From Dehalococcoidia bacterium (GTDB taxonomy: Bacteria > Chloroflexota > Dehalococcoidia > UBA2985), in contig JASLXI010000062.1 of assembly GCA_030740415.1 (NCBI GenBank), forward strand, positions 1 through 6,222: a stretch of DNA of 6,222 bases, given 5' to 3'. The number at the start of each line of letters is the position of its first letter. Positions within the stretch are counted from its first letter, which is position 1. The notes under the pieces were generated by a model that worked only from the letters and a program-made list of their open reading frames with translations, was not told the DNA's origin and did no database searches. The position numbers were made by a program, and so were the translations under genes. Positions 1 through 4,687 of the stretch are shown piece after piece.

Positions 1-809
1 GATGTCATAATGGAGTCCCTACCATAGGTCTGGCCCAGGGACTGGAAAAAGAGGTAGTGATGCAGCCATTCATGGGCCGCGGTAATCAGCGTACCCCTTA
101 GGGAGAAGTCTGGAGAGACGACCGCGGGGTATGTTGCCACCCCTCCAATGCCTTCCACCAGGGCGGACTGGTCTCGTTCCCTCAATACCCGTTCCTCAAG
201 GACTTCCATCTCCTCCACTGTGATGTCAGGCGTTAGCAAAATCCCATCGCTCATCTCGATGTGGTCCCGGGGAGACACCACTAGCAGGCGGGGAGAGGGC
301 TCCAATCGAAAATCCACCGGGGGAAAGTGAATCCCCAGTGCCCTTATCAGCCCTCCTACGCCAAGTCTCTCGTCTGTAACGATGGAATCGATCTCGCCTT
401 CCACCACCTCCTCCACCCTGTCCCGAATCTTGCCCCGGGCGGTTTCCACCTGAGCCAGTTCAGCTTCAAGGGCGTCTGAGAATCCTCCTTCGTCAACCTG
501 GAGAGAGTCTCTAGCCTCCTGGACAGCCTGTTCTAACTCCCTCTCACGCTCCCGAAGCTGGAAATACTCCAGTACCACATCCACATTAGCCTGATCATCA
601 ATGGAACCGCCGGGGAGAAGTAGCCCTGTCCTGTATGTCCACTTGTCCAGGAAGTTCTCGAACTCCCATTGTACCAGAGAGTACAGGTGCGCCTTGGCCA
701 GTTCTTCTACATGGGATAGATGTAGTCCTCCTTTGCTGGTGAGCAGCACAAGAGAGACAAACACGACAAAGGTAATACGGAGTACCGCTTTGAGGATTCG
801 CACAGGCAT
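1..809 (-). CDS. Membrane-anchored putative zinc metallopeptidase, N-terminal 269 residues (partial)
   Basis: The reading frame is open from an ATG at 809 to the window edge, giving 269 residues with no stop, so the C-terminus is missing. An in-frame stop at 815-813 lies just upstream, which fixes the start region. The ribosome site is weak (AAGAG abuts the ATG). Residues 5-24 are a hydrophobic membrane segment or uncleaved signal anchor after a short basic start, suggesting the rest lies outside the membrane. Residues about 85-140 are very rich in Glu, Arg, Gln and Leu and probably form a coiled coil. Residues 244-252 read AAHEWLHHY, an HExxH zinc-binding and catalytic motif (H246, E247, H250). 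The third zinc ligand would lie beyond the edge, so activity cannot be confirmed. I do not recognise a named family. The gene follows rplT in the same direction after 135 bases, so it could be co-transcribed or separate. It is not a known part of the ribosomal operon. Confidence 0.72.
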   Translation of the reverse strand, partial: MPVRILKAVLRITFVVFVSLVLLTSKGGLHLSHVEELAKAHLYSLVQWEFENFLDKWTYRTGLLLPGGSIDDQANVDVVLEYFQLRERERELEQAVQEARDSLQVDEGGFSDALEAELAQVETARGKIRDRVEEVVEGEIDSIVTDERLGVGGLIRALGIHFPPVDFRLEPSPRLLVVSPRDHIEMSDGILLTPDITVEEMEVLEERVLRERDQSALVEGIGGVATYPAVVSPDFSLRGTLITAAHEWLHHYLFFQSLGQTYGRDSIMT

Positions 810-944
810 CTCTTAAACAGCTTACAACACAGCAGAGACACGCTCAACGATTGGGGGAAGCCATGTGTACACTGCATCCAGAGTGACGACAAGGTTCAAT
901 AGATCCCGGACAGGGGTGATACGAGCTATTCCGTGAAGGGAAAG
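810..944. other. Intergenic gap between rplT and the metallopeptidase gene
   Basis: This 135-base gap has no convincing gene, terminator or promoter. Weak minus-strand -35-like words (TTGAAC, TTGAGC) lack good -10 partners. An 8-bp palindrome GTGTACAC lies at 866-873. No stem followed by a T-run was found after the rplT stop, so read-through from rplT into the downstream gene is possible. Confidence 0.5.
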
Positions 945-1319
945 CTATGCTGGAACAGCTTCAGGTGCAGCGCTTTCCTTGGCTATAGACACCAGTCGTC
1001 CAAAGGTCTGAGAGTCTCGCACAGCCAAGTCTGCAAGTATCTTGCGGTCTACCATCACCTCGGCCAGGCCGAGGCCATGAACAAGCTGGCTGTAGGACAG
1101 GCCATGCTCGCGAGCGGCAGCGTTGATCCGCATGATCCAGAGGCGCCTCATGTCGCCCTTGCGCTCCCGACGATGATTGTAGGCATGCGTCAGTGCGCTT
1201 AGCAGGGACTCTTTTGCCTGTCGATAGAGATTGTGCCGTCCTCCACGATGACCCTTGGTCATCTGAAGCAGCCTCTTATGGCGATGCCTCGCCGTTACTC
1301 CACGCTTGATCCTTGGCAC
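945..1319 (-). CDS. rplT: 50S ribosomal protein L20
   Basis: The product is ribosomal protein L20, a 23S rRNA-binding protein needed early in assembly of the large subunit. The 124-residue sequence starts PRIKRGVTARHRHKR and contains the characteristic basic helix (KGHRGGRHNLYRQAKESLL) followed by the RRERKGDMRRLWIMRINAA block and the GLSYSQLVHGL segment, all typical of L20. It is slightly longer than the usual 117-119 residues because of a short Ala/Pro/Glu tail. The start codon is GTG (1319-1317), with GGAG at 1331-1328 and 8 bases of spacing. It is the third gene of infC-rpmI-rplT and begins 28 bases after the rpmI stop. In E. coli and Bacillus, L20 represses its own operon by binding leader RNA. 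No such structure is obvious in the short leader here, so that control is not supported. Confidence 0.98.
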   Translation of the reverse strand: MPRIKRGVTARHRHKRLLQMTKGHRGGRHNLYRQAKESLLSALTHAYNHRRERKGDMRRLWIMRINAAAREHGLSYSQLVHGLGLAEVMVDRKILADLAVRDSQTFGRLVSIAKESAAPEAVPA

Positions 1320-1347
1320 AGTGAATACTCCACTTATTGGCTATCGG

Positions 1348-1545
1348 TTAGAGGTACGGTAGCACTCGATGAATCCGGTTTAAGTCGGAAGGGCTTACTT
1401 CGTGCTTCTTGTGAAACTCGCGAAGCAACCTAGCAGGCTTCCTACGGCGGAAGTGGCTTCTTGGCCCTTTCATCCGCAGTATCTTGCCAGTACCAGTAAC
1501 ATGGAACCTAGCTTTCGCACCCTTATGGGTCTTCAGTTTAGGCAT
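1348..1545 (-). CDS. rpmI: 50S ribosomal protein L35
   Basis: The product is ribosomal protein L35, a small basic protein of the large subunit. The 65-residue length is normal for the family. The signature [20 protein letters not shown] at the N-terminus and the following [16 protein letters not shown] stretch are diagnostic. The ATG start at 1545 lies inside the end of infC: the ATGCCTAA sequence at 1545-1538 carries both the rpmI start and the infC stop, an 8-base overlap that suggests translational coupling. A weak GGAAG lies about 10 bases upstream inside infC. rplT follows 28 bases downstream. Confidence 0.98.
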   Translation of the reverse strand: MPKLKTHKGAKARFHVTGTGKILRMKGPRSHFRRRKPARLLREFHKKHEVSPSDLNRIHRVLPYL

Positions 1546-2116
1546 TCACGACCGCTTCCGGCTCTTTCTCTTCGGGCTCTTTTTCGGTCTTGGGTTTCTG
1601 GCTAATCTGGCTCGTTGGGACTATTATGATGCTCAACCTTCGCCCCTCCATAGTGGGAGCCTTCTCAAGCTTGGCCTCATCGCTGAAGGCTTCAGCCGTC
1701 TTTCGTAGCAAGTCCACACCTATATCCTGGTGGGTTATCTCTCGACCTCTGAACATCACCGTCAATTTTACCTTTGAACCCTCATCCAATAGTTTCTTCA
1801 CCAAGCGCTTCTTGGCTTCCATGTCGTGGTCGCCGATGCGTGGGCGGAACCTTACTTCCCGCAAGAGGTTGACTTTCTGTGTCTTGCGACCCTCTCGTTC
1901 TTTCTTTGTCTGGAGGTAGCGGAACTTACCGTAGTCGAGCAGTCGACACACCGGCGGTTGTGCCGCGGGCGCCACCTCTACCAGATCCAGCCCTTGCTCT
2001 TGAGCGAGCTGGATGGCTTCAAAAGTGGGCATGGTGCCTAGCTGTTCGCCCTCGTCATCGATGACCAAGACCTCCGGCACCCTAATCCGCTGGTTTATTC
2101 GATATTCCTTTGGTAT
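1538..2116 (-). CDS. infC: Translation initiation factor IF-3, probable AUA start
   Basis: The product is IF3, which binds the 30S subunit, prevents premature joining of the subunits and checks the start codon. With the proposed start it has 192 residues. Residues 5-30 (YRINQRIR, then [10 protein letters not shown]) and [14 protein letters not shown] at 54-66 mark the N-domain. A lysine-rich linker at 70-83 precedes the C-domain, with [13 protein letters not shown] and [14 protein letters not shown]. An acidic/lysine tail of about 20 residues ends the protein. The first conventional in-frame start, GTG at 2080, would delete the conserved YRINxxIR element. No ATG, GTG or TTG lies between it and the stop at 2164-2162. 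ATA at 2116 fits best: GGGAG at 2127-2123 with 6 bases of spacing, in a leader of about 33 bases. A second ATA at 2098 (AAGGA, 7 bases of spacing) is an alternative. E. coli infC likewise uses a non-standard AUU start, linked to autoregulation. The gene is certain; the exact start is inferred. Confidence 0.95.
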   Translation of the reverse strand: MPKEYRINQRIRVPEVLVIDDEGEQLGTMPTFEAIQLAQEQGLDLVEVAPAAQPPVCRLLDYGKFRYLQTKKEREGRKTQKVNLLREVRFRPRIGDHDMEAKKRLVKKLLDEGSKVKLTVMFRGREITHQDIGVDLLRKTAEAFSDEAKLEKAPTMEGRRLSIIIVPTSQISQKPKTEKEPEEKEPEAVVNA

Positions 2117-2122
2117 GCGCCT

Positions 2123-2127
2123 CTCCC
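2123..2127 (-). promoter_or_regulatory. infC: Ribosome binding site supporting the AUA start of infC
   Basis: GGGAG on the minus strand (2127-2123), continuing as GGGAGAGG, lies 6 bases upstream of ATA at 2116-2114. It is the best Shine-Dalgarno match in the predicted leader. It points to a start that keeps the conserved [12 protein letters not shown]-terminus, whereas GTG at 2080 has only a poorly spaced AGG. Confidence 0.6.
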
Positions 2128-2155
2128 ACGTGAAGTCTTGGGAACACCCAGGCAG

Positions 2156-2184
2156 AATATATCATATCTATAAGTCACAGTCAA
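2156..2184 (-). promoter_or_regulatory. Sigma-70-type promoter of infC-rpmI-rplT
   Basis: On the minus strand, TTGACT (2184-2179) is followed by a 17-base spacer and TATATT (2161-2156). Each hexamer matches consensus at 5 of 6 positions. A TG one base upstream of the -10 adds an extended -10 element. The predicted transcription start is near 2149, leaving about 33 bases to the proposed infC start. This is the strongest promoter-like sequence in the window, as expected for a ribosomal operon. Confidence 0.75.
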
Positions 2185-2194
2185 ACAGACGTCG

Positions 2195-2216
2195 TCCTCA
2201 ACCCAATGAGGGTTTT
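2195..2216 (+). terminator. Weak hairpin with T4 tract (possible terminator)
   Basis: CCTCA (2196-2200) and TGAGG (2207-2211) form a 5-bp stem around a 6-base loop, extended by a T-G wobble and followed by TTTT (2213-2216). In the plus direction this resembles a short intrinsic terminator. It could stop antisense transcription emerging from the infC region before the CopD-like gene. The stem is short, so this is tentative. Confidence 0.25.
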
Positions 2217-2328
2217 CAGCTAGGGAAGTCGAAGCCATGAGCGAAGATTCCATACAGCAAAGCATGTATCACGCAAGAAATGCTAAACTGCTAACAGGTT
2301 GATTAAGATACAAGAAATGTCGCTGGCT

Positions 2329-2394
2329 ATCCTCCTGGAGTGTGCGGAGGAAACGCGGAGGCCCCCGCTGTGACTCTAAGTGAGGGGGGCCTCC
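2329..2394 (+). promoter_or_regulatory. Structured translation start region of the CopD-like gene; stem hides the ribosome site
   Basis: The ten bases at 2357-2366 (GGAGGCCCCC) are perfectly complementary to 2385-2394 (GGGGGCCTCC), with an 18-base loop. The left arm begins with the GGAGG Shine-Dalgarno site (2357-2361) and the loop contains the GTG start (2370-2372). Folded mRNA would therefore bury the ribosome site. A second GGAGG at 2346-2350, part of a repeated GCGGAGG, can pair with CCTCC at 2331-2335, extended by T2330-A2351. Either CCTCC could in principle pair with either GGAGG, so alternative folds exist. The pairing is seen directly; a regulatory role is inferred. Confidence 0.45.
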
Positions 2395-2867
2395 TGCTGA
2401 TACACTGGTTCCACTCACTGTCGGCGGTGACATGGGTAGGGGGCAGCCTGTTCTATGTACTGGTACTCCGACCTCAGCAACGAAAAACTGGACCTAATGG
2501 GACCATGTTGGGGCCGGAGGCCCTGAGCCAGTTCCGTGGCCTAGTGGATGCATGCATCGCAGTCCTCATCCTCACGGGAACTATATTGCTTTTCGATCGA
2601 ATAACCTCTCCCTCAACGTCATCCGCGTACCTCATAACCGTAAGCGTCAAGATCATGCTAGCTCTGTGGATGTTTGCCGTTGCACGGCGCCGATGGCAGA
2701 GGCAGAGGTCTCAGTCTGCATCGTCACCGACCGCCCGACTAGGCCGTCTAAATCGGGTGATGGACCTCATGTCCGGAGTCAACCTGACAGTCATCCTGGG
2801 TATAGTAGTGTTCTTCGTCTCCGACCTGCTGGCATTCATCTATCAAGGGGGATTGACAGGAAGATAG
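2370..2867 (+). CDS. CopD/HemJ-like four-helix integral membrane protein
   Basis: This is a 165-residue inner-membrane protein with four predicted helices at about residues 8-33, 57-75, 86-106 and 136-158, and a basic Arg/Gln-rich loop at 107-130. Helix 1 reads IHWFHSLSAVTWVGGSLFY, the histidine plus W-x-G-G pattern of the CopD / HemJ / DUF2269-like superfamily, whose members include copper-resistance proteins and haem-binding protoporphyrinogen oxidase HemJ. Conserved-looking polar membrane residues are H12, H15 and K94. The match is at superfamily level; the substrate cannot be assigned. GTG at 2370 is preferred because GGAGG lies 8 bases upstream; an in-frame GTG at 2340 would add ten residues but lacks a spaced ribosome site. 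The start lies in a strong stem-loop. The Trm112-like gene follows after 51 bases in the same direction. No good promoter was found upstream. Confidence 0.78.
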   Translation: MTLSEGGLLLIHWFHSLSAVTWVGGSLFYVLVLRPQQRKTGPNGTMLGPEALSQFRGLVDACIAVLILTGTILLFDRITSPSTSSAYLITVSVKIMLALWMFAVARRRWQRQRSQSASSPTARLGRLNRVMDLMSGVNLTVILGIVVFFVSDLLAFIYQGGLTGR

Positions 2868-2918
2868 CCGAAGGGCAATATAGACCTCGGCACAGCTAAA
2901 CAACACTAAGAGTGATTC

Positions 2919-3101
2919 ATGAAGAAAAACCTGCTGGACATCTTGGCTTGCCCCGTCTGCAAAAGCCCACTGACCCTAACGGTGGAGGAAGAGGACGACG
3001 TAGAGGTCGTGCGTGGGACCCTTCGTTGCGAAAGCTGTGAGGAGGACTACCCAATAGAGAACTCCATCCCCAATCTCCTCCCGCCCAACCTCCGTACCTA
3101 G
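2919..3101 (+). CDS. Trm112-like zinc-ribbon protein
   Basis: This 60-residue protein belongs to the bacterial Trm112-like (UPF0434/YcaR-type) family. Two Cys pairs, C11-P-V-C14 and C37-E-S-C40, would bind one zinc ion, and the MKKNLLDILACPVC start and YPIENSIPNLLP ending are characteristic. Length is normal for bacterial members. In eukaryotes and archaea Trm112 is an activating partner of methyltransferases acting on tRNA, rRNA and release factors. Bacterial short forms are less well understood, so a partner role is only plausible. The Glu/Asp-rich stretch at 23-29 lies between the zinc pairs. The ATG has AAGAG at 2908-2912, spaced by 6 bases. It is probably co-transcribed with the CopD-like gene upstream. 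It ends 22 bases before the convergent folK stop. Confidence 0.9.
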   Translation: MKKNLLDILACPVCKSPLTLTVEEEDDVEVVRGTLRCESCEEDYPIENSIPNLLPPNLRT

Positions 3102-3123
3102 ACTACTCTGTGCGAAATCCTCT

Positions 3124-3627
3124 TTAGAGAGACAGTGTCCCCAAGATCATCGCCTCATCTTTTTCTTGCCCCGGTATCTCCCAAAGTAACTCCGATATGG
3201 ATTTCCCCAGCGCGGGGTGAACAAGATCGGGAGCAATCTCGGCCAACGGCATAAGGACAAAGGCCCTCTCCCAAAAGCGGGGATGAGGGATATGGAGGTC
3301 GGGCGTCTCTATCACCTCATCGCCGTACAGCAGAATATCCACGTCCATAGTCCTGGGTCCAGATCGAAAGGTGGGAACCCGCCCCAGTTCACGTTCTATT
3401 CCCTGTGTTAGTTCCAACAGTTCCTGCGGACTGAGGTGAGTCTCCACAGCACACACTAGGTTGAGAAAAATCGGTTGGGAGGCGTATCCCCAAGGCTCGG
3501 TCTCATAGACCGAAGACATGGCAGTAAAGGACACCTCCTGAAGGAGGAAGGAGACAGCTCTTCGAAGGTTGTCCTCCCGGTCTCCCAGGTTAGAGCCCAG
3601 ACCCAGATATGCAGTGGTCGTGTTCAT
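3124..3627 (-). CDS. folK: 2-amino-4-hydroxy-6-hydroxymethyldihydropteridine pyrophosphokinase (HPPK)
   Basis: HPPK transfers pyrophosphate from ATP to 6-hydroxymethyl-7,8-dihydropterin, making the substrate of dihydropteroate synthase. The 167-residue protein has the usual length. It shows the N-terminal YLGLGSNLGDRE motif, the VYETEPWG segment, F54-N56 of the pterin pocket, the R88-x-G-P-R-T-M-D95-x-D97 signature with the two magnesium-binding aspartates, and the C-terminal HPRFWERAFVLMPLAEIAP block. It is a stand-alone enzyme without a fused FolB or FolP domain. The ATG at 3627 has only a weak AGG upstream. folP lies upstream in the same direction across a 95-base gap, so the two may form one transcript. 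The gene ends convergently with the Trm112-like gene. Confidence 0.97.
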   Translation of the reverse strand: MNTTTAYLGLGSNLGDREDNLRRAVSFLLQEVSFTAMSSVYETEPWGYASQPIFLNLVCAVETHLSPQELLELTQGIERELGRVPTFRSGPRTMDVDILLYGDEVIETPDLHIPHPRFWERAFVLMPLAEIAPDLVHPALGKSISELLWEIPGQEKDEAMILGTLSL

Positions 3628-3722
3628 TAGCCTATATCACGATGTTATCTGATACCGCTCTGAGGTTACCCAAAGCCACGCACGATACAAATAAAGCCGT
3701 ACACAAAAGATTACTCATGCAC
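3628..3722. other. folP-folK intergenic spacer
   Basis: This 95-base spacer is AT-richer than its surroundings. On the minus strand a weak TTGGGT / GATAAC pair with 18-base spacing could be a folK promoter, but it matches consensus poorly. No hairpin plus T-run was seen after the folP stop, so a folP-folK transcript is equally possible. Confidence 0.35.
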
Positions 3723-4580
3723 TTATGGGTGCAGAGCAGGCCCTGCCCAGCCCCTTACAATGGCATCGCTCATGCGAGCTACCCGGGTCATGGCCTTCAC
3801 ATCGTGGACCCGGACAATATCGGCCCCATTGGCGATTGCCAGCGCGACGGTTGCCGCCGTGCCTTCCAATCTCTCCTCCACTGGCAGGTCCAATACAAGA
3901 CCGACGGTCGATTTGCGAGAGGTCCCAACCAGAATAGGCAAGCCCAGAGCCTTGAACTCCTGCAACCTGCGCAGAATCTCCAGGTTATGCTCGGGCCCTT
4001 TGCCGAAGCCGAAGCCGGGGTCCAGAATCACGTTTTCAGAGGACACGTCGGCGTCTAGCGCCTGCTTTACGCTAGCTCTCAGACTTGCCAGTACGTCAGT
4101 GAAAAAATCTGCGTAAATGGCGTCCTTCTGATTGTGCATTAAGACAATGGGGACCCCTTCCCGAGCGGCCAGGGAGGCAAGGGTCGAGTCATGTTTCAAG
4201 CCCCAGACATCGTTGATCATGGCAGCGCCCGCGGCAAGGGCCTCCTGTGCCACCGCGTACTTGTAGGTGTCCACACTAATGGGGATGTCCAGTCGTGAGG
4301 ACAATAATCGAATTACTGGGATAACCCGCTGTATCTCCTCATCGGCGTCAACCGGCGTCGAGCTTGGGCGCGTGGACTCGCCCCCCACATCGATTATGTC
4401 CGCACCCTCCGCCTGGAAACGGAGTGCCTGCTCCAATGCAACCTCACAATCATATGCCAGCCCATCTCCAGAGAAGGAGTCCGGGGTCACGTTAACAATC
4501 CCCATCACATAGGTGCGTCTTCCCCACTCAAGCTTCAGTGGGCCGCAACGAGTTATGCCGCCTTCCTTGGGGGAAACCAC
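3723..4580 (-). CDS. folP: Dihydropteroate synthase (DHPS)
   Basis: DHPS joins the pterin pyrophosphate made by HPPK to p-aminobenzoate to form dihydropteroate, the target step of sulfonamides. The 285-residue TIM-barrel protein has full length and the expected motifs in order: MGIVNVTPDSFSGDG (26-40, with N30), DIIDVGGESTRP (61-72), SVDTYK (102-107, D104), MINDV (121-125), LMH (147-149), DPGFGFGK (187-194), GTSRKSTVG (219-227, K223) and IVRVHDV (255-261, R257 and H259). All main substrate-contact residues appear present. The residue after TRP is Ser73, where Gly is common. The MHNQ after LMH differs from the E. coli MHMRG form. The start is GTG at 4580, supported by AAAGGAG at 4593-4587 with 6 bases of spacing and by an in-frame stop at 4586-4584 directly upstream. 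It is divergent from cysS. Confidence 0.97.
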   Translation of the reverse strand: MVSPKEGGITRCGPLKLEWGRRTYVMGIVNVTPDSFSGDGLAYDCEVALEQALRFQAEGADIIDVGGESTRPSSTPVDADEEIQRVIPVIRLLSSRLDIPISVDTYKYAVAQEALAAGAAMINDVWGLKHDSTLASLAAREGVPIVLMHNQKDAIYADFFTDVLASLRASVKQALDADVSSENVILDPGFGFGKGPEHNLEILRRLQEFKALGLPILVGTSRKSTVGLVLDLPVEERLEGTAATVALAIANGADIVRVHDVKAMTRVARMSDAIVRGWAGPALHP

Positions 4581-4586
4581 TGGTTA

Positions 4587-4593
4587 CTCCTTT
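4587..4593 (-). promoter_or_regulatory. folP: Strong ribosome binding site that fixes the folP GTG start
   Basis: AAAGGAG on the minus strand, 6 bases before GTG at 4580, is the best Shine-Dalgarno match in the window. The in-frame TAA at 4586-4584 rules out any earlier start. Confidence 0.85.
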
Positions 4594-4604
4594 CTATTCG
4601 ACCC

Positions 4605-4613
4605 ATTTTATCA
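4605..4613 (-). promoter_or_regulatory. Extended -10 promoter element of folP
   Basis: Minus-strand TGATAAAAT has the TGnTATAAT extended -10 form, with TAAAAT at 4610-4605. It predicts a transcript start near 4598 and a leader of about 18 bases ending in the strong folP ribosome site. No good -35 hexamer lies 16-18 bases upstream, which is acceptable for an extended -10 promoter. Confidence 0.5.
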
Positions 4614-4621
4614 GATTGGGA

Positions 4622-4650
4622 TTGATGCATCGTACCTAAAAGACTAGAAT
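4622..4650 (+). promoter_or_regulatory. Sigma-70-type promoter of cysS
   Basis: TTGATG (4622-4627), a 17-base spacer and TAGAAT (4645-4650) match consensus at 4 of 6 and 5 of 6 positions. The predicted start near 4657 gives a leader of about 30 bases. The -35 overlaps a perfect palindrome GATGCATC (4624-4631). Confidence 0.65.
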
Positions 4651-4687
4651 CACATCTAACTGCCAGAAACCGAGAGGCAAGATAGCT

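Noticed and set aside
866..873. Palindrome GTGTACAC as an operator for the metallopeptidase gene
   Set aside because: Eight bases alone, with no convincing promoter nearby, is not enough to call an operator.
2078..2080. GTG at 2080 as the infC start
   Set aside because: It would remove the conserved YRINQRIR element and has no well-spaced Shine-Dalgarno site.
1402..2240. Several plus-strand open frames opposite infC and rpmI
   Set aside because: They are antisense to clear, conserved genes, and their translations show no recognisable motif.
2340..2369. GTG at 2340 as start of the CopD-like protein
   Set aside because: No properly spaced ribosome site precedes it, and the ten extra residues (MCGGNAEAPA) look unlike the family start. 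GTG at 2370 has GGAGG at 8 bases. The longer form remains possible if the stem-loop blocks 2370.
3104..3137. Nested imperfect stems between the Trm112-like gene and folK as a bidirectional terminator
   Set aside because: ACTCTGT/ACAGTGT has a mismatch, the inner CTCTTTAGAG stem has too tight a loop, and no T-run follows on either strand.
3534..3547. CCTCC-TGAA-GGAGG hairpin in folK
   Set aside because: A 5-bp stem in coding sequence is expected by chance and has no adjacent start or stop.
3609..4116. Plus-strand open frames of 118-149 codons opposite folP
   Set aside because: They are shadows of the DHPS coding strand; the opposite strand carries all DHPS motifs.
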